DNA of 64,000 bases from Echinometra lucunter. Taxonomy: Eukaryota; Echinodermata; Echinoidea; Camarodonta; Echinometridae. Position numbers and translations under genes: made by a program. Shown piece after piece: positions 24,425 through 34,846 of the stretch. Location: positions 8,393,523 to 8,457,522 of the forward strand of contig CM057165.1 in assembly GCA_029962745.1 (NCBI GenBank), given 5' to 3'. Within the stretch, counting starts at the first letter, position 1. Each line of letters starts with the position of its first letter. Under the pieces are notes generated by a model that searched no databases, had not been told where the DNA came from, and saw only the letters and a list, made by a program, of their open reading frames with translations.

Positions 24425-25017
24425 GTAAGCAATATTGTAATTAAATGAAAGCTGTATCTATTATATTGATATTCCGATATGTAAATAATATTTTGTATTA
24501 CTTTCTGAGCTTCTAATGACAATTATATCATTTATGATTAGCGGTCAAATATGTTTTGTTTAGGTTTATAAACTTTGCATTAGGTATTTGGGTAAGTAAT
24601 CATTATAGCATATAGCATTTTTAAAATCAAGCTGTGAACCAGTTTAGCTCAACCATTTTGTTTGTTTCTGAAGCAAAATTTTCTTTAATCTTGTTTGAAG
24701 TATGAGAGAGGGCTTCGAGAATCTTTTTTTTTTCTAGGAAGGAACAATTTCACTTTTGACCTTTGAAATAATGAAAATTGAAAAATTGTATTAAAAATTA
24801 TTCGGTGAAAGTATGGCCTCTCTCGATTACTTACATTAGTAAAATATAATGTATCCCAAATGTTCGCTGTTCATTATATTTTTTTTAGTGGTTGGGGGCT
24901 CATTTTGCATTAATTTGGTGTGACACCACCTTCTCCCCCTCCCGACACCGGTGCCCCTAAAGACTGGACCAACGCTACCCCACTGGTCAGTACCCTATCC
25001 TCTACTGCTGTGGACCT

Positions 25018-25187
25018 GGGCACCGTTTCATGAAAGTTGCCAGCACTGACAAGTTGTCCTTCTCTGACAATTTCAGTAAAATCCTTGGTTTTGATTGGCT
25101 GAGAAGCACTGGTCATTGACTGTTACTATGGTAATTGTCAGAGAAGGACAACTTGTCAGTGCTGACAACTGTCATGAAACGGTGCCC
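25018..25187. mobile_element. MITE, GGGCACCGTTTCATGA family
   Basis: Near-perfect inverted arms of about 55 bp (GGGCACCGTTTCATGAAAGT and AAGTTGTCCTTCTCTGACAA) around a short centre containing TTTTGATTGGCTGA. Confidence 0.93.
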
Positions 25188-26618
25188 TTTTTCAGGAGGA
25201 GCACTGATTCCTTGCCCTCTCCCCCTCATCTCCACCCCGTATTGCCCGCTATGATTGCCCCACTTGTTTAAAGGCGTTATGAATCGGTTGGTATGCTGAT
25301 CTACGGCGAGATTTTTTATCTGCATGGTATATGTTATCCTTTCTTGCATTTTGCAATTAAGTATCGTAAATGGTGATTGAATGTCGAAGAAAATGGAACT
25401 CGATATTTATCTCATGAAAACATAAAATATTGGATATAACGTAAGCAGAATTCAAATGACCTGTTCAAAAGAGTGTCGCGTGCACTTTTAGAGTGAGATA
25501 AATGCGGAATAGAAATTAAAACCATGCATAGCAACCTCGTAACCGCTAATCATTTTTTTATGAAAGCAGCAGATTTATTGAAATTTTATGGAAATAGATT
25601 TGATGAAGTGTTGCCAGAATGAGAGGACTAGGTCTAGATATTTTGTTGTTTTCGTGGATAATTTCCACGTTTTTGTTTTGAAACGACTTGTGAATCTTTT
25701 GGTAAAGACTCCGACCATGCCGACTGTACACAAAGAAAAATATATCAATGAGGAAATCTACTTATATAATACAACGAAATATTGCATTTTTGTAATCACT
25801 GTGATAATGTGGAATAGTTGGGGAAAGTGCAAAGGTGAATACAATGTAATACAGCAATACAAAAGCATTATGACTGATTTCATGTATTTCTACTAGTATC
25901 AATACATTGTTGGCAATACCAGGTACATGTGTTAAGATTTTACAATTTTACTTTTAATTTTGTAGTAATAGACCTCTTTTTCGTCACACTATTTTCATCT
26001 CTTTGCCACACTACGTTTCAATGTTTTCTAGACGTATACGGACATAGCTCTTCCATAGTCGTTTTCTCCTATTTATTACTCAATCGTATTTTAGTTAAAA
26101 TATTGTAGTCCATATAGTGATTGTATATTAATTTTTCTCTGTATTTGCATATTCATTTTAAGCGTTTAGAACGAAGCGATATTGAAGCTATAACGATTTA
26201 TAAAGATGAACAAATTGCTATGTGGACTGTATTATAATCATAGGACTATTTCATGTATATATTTCTTGCGATTTGTAATTTACATAGTATATAAGAATTT
26301 AAGCGTCTTGCAGTAATGATTTTGAAATGTAAATGAAATGTGTTTATCTCAGTTATTGGTTAATGTGTTTTGAACTGAACATCGTAGGAATATATTTGTA
26401 CTACACATAGCGCTCTTTCAATGTTACGTAGCTCTAAGGAAAAAAAAATCTTTATATGAATGTGTAATCAATTTAAGACAACTTGTATAAAAGATATACA
26501 AGGTGCTTAAGATCGCGGGTATACTAACTTCATCATATTCAATAAAAAACTATGTTCCCTCTTCGATGTCATCGTGATATTTCTTTCAGTTTATTAAATA
26601 GTTTTGCTTCTCCTTGTG

Positions 26619-26654
<36 letters not shown>

Positions 26655-26793
26655 AGGGGTGAATGAGACGGGTTAAAAAATAGATTTGATTTTGGTAGCG
26701 AAAAGTGAATTGAACAAGAATGTTGAATAGACAGATAGAGAAGGTGAGAAAGGAAAGAGGAAGAAATCAAGAGAACAATGGGGGTTAAGACCT

Positions 26794-26959
26794 GGGTGCC
26801 GTTGCATAAAACTTGCTATTATAGTAACTTTGCCACCAAATGGTAACTTCATGGAATACTGGATTTTGATTGGCTGTTGAGCAACGTTACCATGGTAGTT
26901 ACCATTGAAAGCAAAGTTACTATAATAGCAATTTTTTTTTTGTTATGCAACGGCACCCG
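26794..26959. mobile_element. MITE, same family as 25018
   Basis: Arms GGGTGCCGTTGCATAA and CTATTATAGTAACTTTGC, centre TTTTGATTGGCTGTTGAGCA. The right arm has gained a T run. Confidence 0.92.
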
Positions 26960-27370
26960 GTTAATGAAAATAACATGACAAAAGAGAGGGGGAAGGGGGT
27001 AGAGAAAGGGAGGCAGGGAGTGCACATGACGGCGTTAAAAAGAGTGGAAAGGGACAGATTTCAATAGAAATGGATAGTGAAATATTTCCACAGAAAGAGA
27101 ATTAGAGACGGAACGAGTGGTCGGTGATATAAACAGCAAAGAGAGAGAGAGAGAGAGAGAGAGAGGGGAGGGAGGGAAAGAGAGATGGAGAGAGAGAGGG
27201 AGAGAGGGGGCAAAGTAGAGACAGAGAGGAGAGATGTGGATGATGAGGAAGAGAGGATAGAGGGAGAGAGTGAGAGGGGAAGAGGGGGAGAGAATAGTAT
27301 TTAGAAGGAACAATTTTAAGAGACGTGGAAGAGAGATAGAGCACCATGTGGAAATATTTTGAGAAAACGC

Positions 27371-27373
<3 letters not shown>

Positions 27374-27434
<61 letters not shown>
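27374..27434. repeat. GA dinucleotide microsatellite
   Basis: Uninterrupted GA run of about 60 bases; shorter GA runs at 26625-26649 and 27141-27165. Confidence 0.95.
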
Positions 27435-27438
<4 letters not shown>

Positions 27439-28224
27439 TGTGACATAAGTATGACATGAAATAATGTCCGGCATTCTCATCTCATGCAGAATCCAGAAAG
27501 ATTGCCATGGAACGTATGCCAGAGAAGGCATGGGCAAAAATTTGTCGTGAAACGTGGGCGGAACATATCTATGAAATTTACAATTATCAAAAGAAAAATA
27601 TGGGATATAAAAATTTTGCCCAATCAAAGAAATATTTAAGTTTCATTAAACTGAGCCTCCAAAGTAACGTCATCTTTTAACAGGATCTGGAAATAAATTT
27701 TGTGCCTGTATTTTCCCGTCATGCACCATTCTCTTTTCAAATACTAGAATGTATCAACATGCGAGTTTCTACGTTTTTAAAGTTCGAATTAATAGTTTAA
27801 AATGAACAATGTGTTACTTTCGTTGTTTAAAAACTAAAACTAAAATCCAGTTAATCTCTGAATTATAATCTTAGGTTAAGAATGATCCTAAGTTGGCGCT
27901 GTTCAAATTCTTCTAGTTTCTATTCAGTTTGATACTGAATTTTGAGGCCGCACTCGTGTTAAATAGTAAAATCTTGCTTTGCACATTAATGTCAACAACC
28001 CAGATGTATGTTACGGTAAAACGCACAACAGTGGAATAACAAAAAATCGAAATGTGCTTTTAAATTTGAGTTGAGTTTAATCGTTAAAAAATAAAACGTT
28101 CAAATCCAACCGCAAAAAGAAATGTGAAAAATGCGATACCATTTCATGGTTCATATAAAATCAAGGTGAGAATTACCGTATGACACTAAAAAACAAAATT
28201 ATCTGAATGTTATTTTTTTCCAAC

Positions 28225-28230
28225 TTTATT
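28225..28230 (-). terminator. poly(A) signal of the secreted acidic protein gene
   Basis: TTTATT on the plus strand, which is AATAAA on the minus strand, about 260 bases past the stop codon at 28490-28492. Confidence 0.5.
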
Positions 28231-28489
28231 TACATTTAATGGTAAGCGGAGATATTTTTTTCTGCCAAAAGCTGTGTCAGTATGATTGGTTTCTATATTT
28301 GAAAGAGCACGTTGTACATAGTCATTTGTTTGACCATTCCTGAATGGATAGCTAATAAAAGTGAGGCTCTATACCGCTACCAAATACATGTATTAAAACA
28401 TTGTATAAAAGCATGAAAAAAAAACAAACGTTCTATTAGACATGGGACATCTTTAGACAGTGTTACCACTGTAACCGTTTGGTGATTGC

Positions 28490-29590
28490 CTAATCAAGCA
28501 ACATATCCATGAGTTCTCGAATCATCAAATCCACTGCGCCAATATCGTTGATGTCGTCGACTTCGTCATCGGAATCGAGGGTGTTCGATGATGGCGTTTT
28601 TCTACTTGGAGATTGCTTAGTGGATTTGTTCTTGTTCTTCTGTTTGATTCTAATCTGATTGAGTTCCTTCCGGATCTTCTGCAAAGACTGTAAAATGTCC
28701 AGTTTCAGTTGAGATAGGTAGGTGAATGGGGAAACGGTGCCCTCAGTTTGTTGGGCGTCATCGTTGTCATTGCCGGTTGAGCCGTTGTCGTCAGAAGCGA
28801 GCAGCGACACTTCCTGGGTGGTTAGTTCTAGATCAGATGTTGCCCCGTTCGCTCCCTGCGAAGAATTGATGTCGATGACCAGAGTGTGGACTTCGGGTTC
28901 GAAGACTGGCCTCGGTCGGACGTCACCTACAAGCGATGAGAGATTTTCGATGACGGTGTTGACAGCAGCGATGTCCTCAGAAGTAACCGTTGGCTGGCAG
29001 AGGCGGTAAATGAGGTACTCAATGACATCCTGGCGACTATTGATATCCGCTATGGTCTTGATCTGATCAGGATTATTCAGACTTTCCTTGCAGAGGAGTT
29101 GAAACAGAGATTCTTCAGGTTCAAGTGAGGATGTTGTCAAGAGATAAGGTACGTCTGTAGAGATAGTTGGCTCCTCTGCAGTTAAAGCTTGTTGCTCTCT
29201 CCTGTCGTACCCCTTCTCTTCCTCTTCTTCTTCCTCGTCCATACGTTGAAGCAGCCAATCGGAGAGATCATTGTCCTTCAGTAGGACGTCTCTAGAGATA
29301 TTTGGCTCCTCTGCAGTTGCAGCTTTTTGCTCTCTCCTGTCGCATCCCTTCTCTTCCTCTTCTTCTTCCTCGTCCATACGTTGAAGCAGCCAATCGGAGA
29401 GATCATTGTCCTTCAGTAGGACGTCTCTAGAGATAGTTGGCTCCTCTGCAGTTGCATCTTTTTGCTCTCTCCTGTCGTATCCCTTCTTCTCCTCTTCCTC
29501 CTCTTCTTCCTCGTCCAATCTTTGGAGCAGCCAGTCGGAGATATCATCGTCCTTCAGTAGGAATGACTGCCTGAAACCACTCGTATCATC
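28490..29590 (-). CDS. secreted acidic protein exon 4: module copy C and tail
   Basis: 1101 nt including the stop TAG, acceptor TTTTGCATTTCAG. Three tandem LLKDxDxSDWLLQR repeats precede a diverged module (LNNPDQI, YRLCQPTVTS, EVHTLVIDI). The tail holds a helical KLDILQSLQKIRKEL segment, a Lys/Ser-rich stretch and an acidic end (DSDDEVDD). Confidence 0.87.
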   Translation of the reverse strand, partial: DDTSGFRQSFLLKDDDISDWLLQRLDEEEEEEEEKKGYDRREQKDATAEEPTISRDVLLKDNDLSDWLLQRMDEEEEEEEKGCDRREQKAATAEEPNISRDVLLKDNDLSDWLLQRMDEEEEEEEKGYDRREQQALTAEEPTISTDVPYLLTTSSLEPEESLFQLLCKESLNNPDQIKTIADINSRQDVIEYLIYRLCQPTVTSEDIAAVNTVIENLSSLVGDVRPRPVFEPEVHTLVIDINSSQGANGATSDLELTTQEVSLLASDDNGSTGNDNDDAQQTEGTVSPFTYLSQLKLDILQSLQKIRKELNQIRIKQKNKNKSTKQSPSRKTPSSNTLDSDDEVDDINDIGAVDLMIRELMDMLLD

Positions 29591-32500
29591 CTGAAATGCA
29601 AAATCATTGATAATACATGTAGTTATCATGGTTATTGACGCTATATGCGCTATTTAAAACTGAAATGGTTGGGATTTGAAAGGATTCGGTTATACTATAT
29701 ACTTTCAAACCTTTTATCGTCAGCTTTCTTTAGAATGACAATCTTTATCTGTGTAGAAGTGGGCAAATATACGTAACAACGTATGGTTGGGACGATTATC
29801 GACGACAAATAATGAACTATAATAATTTTATTTAGTTTACAATACTGACGACACCTAAAAACATCATACAAGATTTTATGAAACTTTTTAGTTACGTTGA
29901 GTGCCCTTGAAAGATCGCACACACATTTCTGTTTGATTTCATTGCTGACGTTACAAATATTCAATGATAACTTTTTAGCGAATCTACAGAATAACATATT
30001 TCGTATTTGAATTTTGTCAGAAATGTTGAATACGTAACAAGCTTCTAAAAATGCACAATTTCCTGTCTGTCAACATTTCTATACCCTTCCACCGAGCTGC
30101 ACAAAAAAGTACTAAAAAGTTTCCTCTTTTTTTTTCTTGTGGAGGGTTGAACGGAAAATTGTCAAATAGATTCACTTACTGTTTCTTCAAGCCCCTCATC
30201 ATCAATGTCATTCGCTGTGGTAGCTACGCCGCCGCCATTGATATCGAAATCGGGTTCTGGCGTCTTTTGGTACAGAGCTGGCCCCATGGTTAGTTCCTGG
30301 TCTAATTCTGTCACATCCTCTCCCTGTAACCGATCAATGTCAATAACCAACGTTTGAACTTCAGGCTCAGGAACAAAAGGATTCGGAAGACCTATGACAG
30401 GCCTGCGGATCGGTCCGGAGAGACGATCTACGATCTCTGATACTGCTTGGATGTCCTCAGAGGTCACAGATGGTTGACAGAGGCGATAGATGAGGTAGCC
30501 AATGAGATCCTGTCGACTCTTGATGTCACCGATGTCTGTGATCTGGTTTGGATTCCTCAATCGTTCACTGCAAAGTGCACTCAGTACAAGCTTTCGGGGT
30601 GCTGGTAACGATGTCGCCAGAAGTTTGGATTCATCACTTGGCATGGCTTGTTTCCCTTCCTCTTCTTCCTCCTCCTCCTCCTCTTCCTCCTCCCTCTCAA
30701 AATTTTGTAGCCAGTCGGAAAGTGACTCATCTATCTTCAGTAGGAACGACCGTAGGATGCCATTCGCATTCTCCTGCAATAAAAGGCACATGATAGTATT
30801 ACTGATAAGTACTTGATAGACCTGTTTTAAAACTGAAATAGATGGGGTATTTGATGGACAGGATGGATACAATGAGATTTTGTATAATATTAATTCCATC
30901 ATGACGGCAAGCACGCCATCCTAAAATTTTCATTAAATATGTATTTATATCATACAAGAATGACATGGAGGTCGTTTTAGATGGTCATGTCTATCTTGTT
31001 CGAACTCTACTGATAATAAAGAAAAGTTATGTGTGGATTGAAATCTTCCGCAGACGTATCCATGCAAACATCGGCAAATTTTTTTTAATGTTCCTTTCTA
31101 AAATGAAGTGGGCTTTTTCTGTCAATTCTACTGGGCAATGAACCAAAAGTAAAAATGGGAATTCAAACTAATGCTTGAAACGTTGGTGATAACTTACCGT
31201 TTCTTCAAGCTTTTCTTCATCCTTGTCATTTGCCATGGTGGCTACGCCGCCCCCATTGACGTCAGAATTGGGTTCTGGCATCTCTTGGTCCAGAGCTGGC
31301 CTCGTGGTTAGTGCCTGGTCCGATTCAGTTGCACCTTCTCCCTCCAGTCTATCAATGTCAATAACCAACGTTTGAACCTCAGGAACATAAGGATTCGGAA
31401 GACCTATGACTGGTCTGCGGATCGGTCCGGAGAGACGATCAACTATCTCGGACACTGCTTGGATCTCGTCAGAGGTCACAGACGGTTGACAGAGGCGGTA
31501 GGTGAGGTAGTCTTTGAGCTCCTGTTGGTTCTTGATGTCACTGATTTCTGTGATCTGGCTTGGATTCCTCAATTGTTTCCTGCAAAGTGCTTGCAGGAGT
31601 AGCCTTTGGGGTGCTGATAGTGACGCAACAGCAGCAGGAAGTCCAGGGGCATCTGTTGTAATCGGCTGTTCCTGTTCATCGCCCTCGTTTGTGGGGGAAA
31701 TCACGTCCTCGGAATCCCTCTTCAGCTCACTGCTGAGTGTCTTCTCGTCGACCTCAAGTAGTAACTCCCTCAACAAGGCACGCACGTCATCCTAAAATTA
31801 AAAGAAAGGGGACTAAGGAAAATGACTAAGTTATCATGATTATGGAACTGATTAAAATGGTCAGCACTCAAATTGTAGTTTTTTACATAATCACCTGCAT
31901 AAAATCATTATATCATTCCAAAGTAGGCCTACTGCAGAACAATGTTCTTTAAAAAGTTACTAGTATTTTAGAAAAAATCTCAAAAATAAACCGTTTAACC
32001 TCTTCCACATGTTAAATATGACGGAAAATAAATAATGATACAAAACATTTGGCGCTTAATAAAATCAAATCCTTTATTCTGGCCTATGGAACCATGGGAA
32101 CTTCCAAAGAAAAAAAAACATTCGTAGATTTTGTTCCAAAGGCTGCACAACTGTTTGACAACCAAAATTTTTGCTTTGAAAACCATTTCCATAAGTATAA
32201 ACGTTGTCAAAACATTCTAATAAGGGAACCTTCTCGAGCATACAGCAAACAGGGTCATCACTCGTACAGCAATACAGACGGAAACTAGAATTGTCGAGGG
32301 TGTGGGATCTCTTAAAGGAGAATGAAACCCAGGCATCAGTGTGCTTGCAGAGAATGAAGAAGAACAAGATTAACAGTAAAAGTTTGAGCAACATTGGACA
32401 ATCTATTCAAGAGCTGTGAATTTGGAAAGTTTAATTAAATCATTATTATGGGCATCCTTTAAGTTGGCAACTCCACCAGCATCTGTGATGTCATCGTGGA

Positions 32501-34846
32501 CAACTATCAGTTCATTTTGTACACAAAATTTAACTTTTTTTTTTCATTTTCAAGAAATGTAGAAATTGTTTTGATTTACTGTTTGAGTATGCAATTGCTA
32601 GATCAATTCTGCATGCATGTTTTGAAGAATTATGTTTATCTTTTTCTTTACTTAAGTTTGGAAAAATTAAGTACAATATGAATGCAGAGTTGTCCACAAT
32701 GACATTGCAGATGCTGGCAAAGTTGCCAACTTTAGTTTTAAGGATCGCCATAACAGCGATTTACTTAAACTTTCAGAATTCACAATTCTTGAACAAACTG
32801 TCCGATATTGCTCAAACTTTCACTGTTTACTCTTTCTTGTTCATCTTCATTCACTGGAAGCACATTGATGCCTGGGTTTCATTCTTTAAAAAAAAAGACT
32901 CTTTAGCCGATAGTCTTGTTGCAAATTGTGAGAAGGTTGAAACTATGTTTCAGTTACTCCTATTTGATTACTTAAAGGAAAAAGATCTCCTTAAACATGC
33001 TAAAGGGTGCTCTTTGTGCATTGTACGTCTCTGACATCACAGTTTAATCAAAATGGCAGATCACATAAGAGAATGGCTAGCAAAAAAAAGTGCACCATTT
33101 AGTCAGATCTTTTTCTGTTCTAAGTAATCAAATAGGAGTAATTTATAGTTTTAACTGGCTCACAATTTGCAACAAGACTATTAGCTACAGCATTTTGTGT
33201 TTCATTCTCCTTTGAATGTCAGTTAAGTTCAAATAATAATTTTTTTGCAGAGACATGTTTAAGTTCATTGCATTTATCAAGCGATTTAAAATCAATCTTT
33301 TTTCTTTTTTTTTTTACTTTTCCTTAATCAAACCATACAAGAGTGAACAAAAATTAATGTGGAGCCTAGCCTTTTTCATATCTTTCGAAGTATCCTTCTT
33401 AGACTGTTCGTTCAAAACGGCCATGATCATGATCGTTGTAGGTAGCTTAACCCTAAAAAGGCTGGGGGTGGAATCTACCCCCTCCCCCTGGACATTTCGC
33501 GCGATATGTCCCTAACCGGCTTTTTTCTTTCAAATCCCACGCATCTTTTGAGATCAAGTTTGCGACGTCCGGGCATGCGGTTCCGAAGTTACGTAACATT
33601 TCGTACTTGCATGTCAGACCAAAAAATGCTCAAAAACGTGATTTCATGTACAATTTCATTTCAAATTGTGTTTTCAGCCCAAATTCATAAATGTATGATT
33701 ATTTTTACTTTTATTTATCAAAATTAATTGATTTTATGTTGTTTATGACCGCAACAATGTCCCCAACAAATTTCATTGAAAAAATGAAACAACAAAAGGT
33801 TAAAAAAAAACATAGAAATACATAAGAAATTCAAAAAGATTATAAAATACATAAGAAATCAATTTTGATACTGATTTTTTTTTTCAAGTACATTTCCTAG
33901 CAATACTACGAAGAGTGTCTAGACAAAAAAATTAGCAGTTTTTGAGCTTTATTTAACGATTTAGAGCAAAATTCTGATTTCATGCTTAAATTAGCATAAT
34001 TAATTATAAATAAATTGGAATAATTTTGGAGCAATTAATAAACAGTCCTGTAGATTACGTTGTGGGTGATGCGCGTGCCGATTTTCGGCGCGATTGCAAC
34101 GTCGACGGCCGAGATCTCGAGGGGGTGGATTTTGCCCCCCCTCCCACCCCAGATATAGCATAACCCAAAAAGCCCAGCCTGATAAGGGTTAAGGAAGCTT
34201 TTTGTGTATATCAGATTAAAAACACGAAGAGCTTCCTGAAGCTAGGTTGTAGGCACATTTGGCCCAGACAGATCCCCATTCCCACTTCACCATCCATCCG
34301 CCTTCAAGATGTTCCAGCAAGCAGCAATTCACTTGCGTTATGCATATGTGTTCTCTACAAATTCTAATTCCCTTCGAATGAATAATTTGCATATATCTTA
34401 ATTTTCTGATACTTCAAGATAGCATTATTTTCGTCAAGGTAGCAAGATCATCTTGAGTACATCAGTTAGATTTTAAGAGGCCTAGAACAGAATCGGGCTT
34501 AAAACATTGTGAAAGATTAATTTTGTCCGACGGAGTATATTTATGTCAACTCCCAATATTACGAGTAATTCTATGTTCATCATGTTCATGAAATGATTAT
34601 TTTAAACTATGTTATAAAATGCAGTAGCACAGACTAACCTACAGGAATGCAAAGGTTAATCGAAGCCAGATGACCACGCCCTAAAAATAATGGCGCCGTA
34701 AGCCAGATTAATACAGTAATTTGGCTACACGCATGGTTAAAATTGTTCTGATAGCTTACTTTTAAGTAATGTTTAGGCCTTGGAGCAGCGGTGGTCAATC
34801 TGTTGCTGCAGACGGCGATTGCGAGGAAGATGTAGAGAAGCCTCAT
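28490..34846 (-). CDS. secreted acidic protein with triplicated exon module (novel family?)
   Basis: Minus-strand exons: 34846-34760, 31791-31198, 30773-30180, 29590-28490, all joined in phase 0, giving about 791 residues. Exon 1 encodes a signal peptide (MRLLYIFLAIAVCSNRLTTA). Each of the other three exons repeats one module: an LLK..D..LSDWL-like helix, a Glu-rich run, an ALC..LRNP.QI segment, the core YL.YRLCQP.VTS, and an EV.TLVIDI strand. Two cysteines per module are spaced C-x30-C in all three copies, suggesting one disulfide each. The last exon also carries three 45-residue tandem repeats and a basic, Ser/Thr-rich coiled-coil tail. I do not recognise the family. A secreted acidic structural or precursor protein is an inference from the signal peptide and composition. 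Confidence 0.78.
29167..29565 (-). repeat. 135-bp coding tandem repeat, 3 copies
   Basis: The landmark TTGGCTCCTCTGCAGTT starts at 29167, 29302 and 29437, a period of exactly 135 bases (45 codons), so the frame is kept. Each unit encodes the LSDWLLQR motif, a Glu run, YDRREQ and TAEEP. Confidence 0.92.
30180..30773 (-). CDS. secreted acidic protein exon 3: module copy B
   Basis: 594 nt, acceptor TTTTATTGCAG, donor GTAAGT, phase 0-0. Contains SFLLKIDESLSDWL, a run of 12 Glu, LRNPNQI and YRLCQPSVTS. A stretch of about 30 residues around VDRLSGPIRRPVIGLPNP is almost identical to copy A, so A and B diverged recently or were homogenised. Confidence 0.87.
31198..31791 (-). CDS. secreted acidic protein exon 2: module copy A
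   Basis: 594 nt, acceptor TTTTAATTTTAG, donor GTAAGT, phase 0-0. Starts DDVRALLREL. It contains LCRKQLRNPSQI, YRLCQPSVTS and PEVQTLVIDI and ends KLEET. It lacks the poly-Glu run present in copies B and C. Confidence 0.85.
32312..32890. mobile_element. foldback element, TTAAAGGAGAATGAAACCC type
   Basis: TTAAAGGAGAATGAAACCCA at the left pairs with TGGGTTTCATTCTTTAAA at the right. The arms are about 200 bp with shared GAACAAGA, GTTTGAGCAA and GAATT blocks. Confidence 0.82.
32891..33213. mobile_element. second foldback element abutting the first
   Basis: TAGTCTTGTTGCAAATTGTG at about 32910 and ACTCCTATTTGATTACTTA pair with inverse copies at 33120-33190. The right end reads TGTTTCATTCTCCTTTGAA, the same terminus as the neighbouring element. 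Confidence 0.78.
33451..34188. mobile_element. piggyBac-type non-autonomous element, 738 bp
   Basis: TTAA (33447-33450) then CCCTAAAAAGGCTGG at the left; CCAGCCTGATAAGGG then TTAA (34189-34192) at the right. TTAA target-site duplications and CCC termini are characteristic of piggyBac. No transposase ORF. Confidence 0.85.
34760..34846 (-). CDS. secreted acidic protein exon 1: signal peptide
   Basis: 29 codons from ATG (34846-34844) to donor GTAAGC, ending in phase 0. Positively charged start, hydrophobic core LLYIFLAIAV, and a likely cleavage site near TTAAP. It is joined to the next exon by strand, phase and the absence of another start, so the link is inferred. Confidence 0.7.

Larger units (their letters stand above)
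21701..28489. other. TRPC 3' UTR and intergenic DNA
   Basis: A candidate poly(A) signal AATAAA lies at 21980-21985 and another at about 26540 on the plus strand. The rest is AT-rich DNA with MITEs (25018-25187, 26794-26959), a dispersed repeat (23769-23862), GA microsatellites (26625-26649, 27141-27165, 27374-27434) and a poly-C tract near 23225. No convincing gene was seen apart from the doubtful signal-peptide exon at 24355. Confidence 0.5.
31792..34759. other. intron 1 of the secreted acidic protein gene
   Basis: Filled largely with foldback elements (32312-33213) and a piggyBac-type element (33451-34188). No further exon module was found. Confidence 0.55.

Noticed and set aside
27035..27627. 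Ser/Leu-rich minus-strand frames
   Set aside because: GA microsatellite artefacts.
28722..29009. Plus-strand frames opposite the secreted acidic protein exons
   Set aside because: The minus-strand frames show splice sites, homologous modules and a poly(A) signal; the plus-strand frames are shadows.
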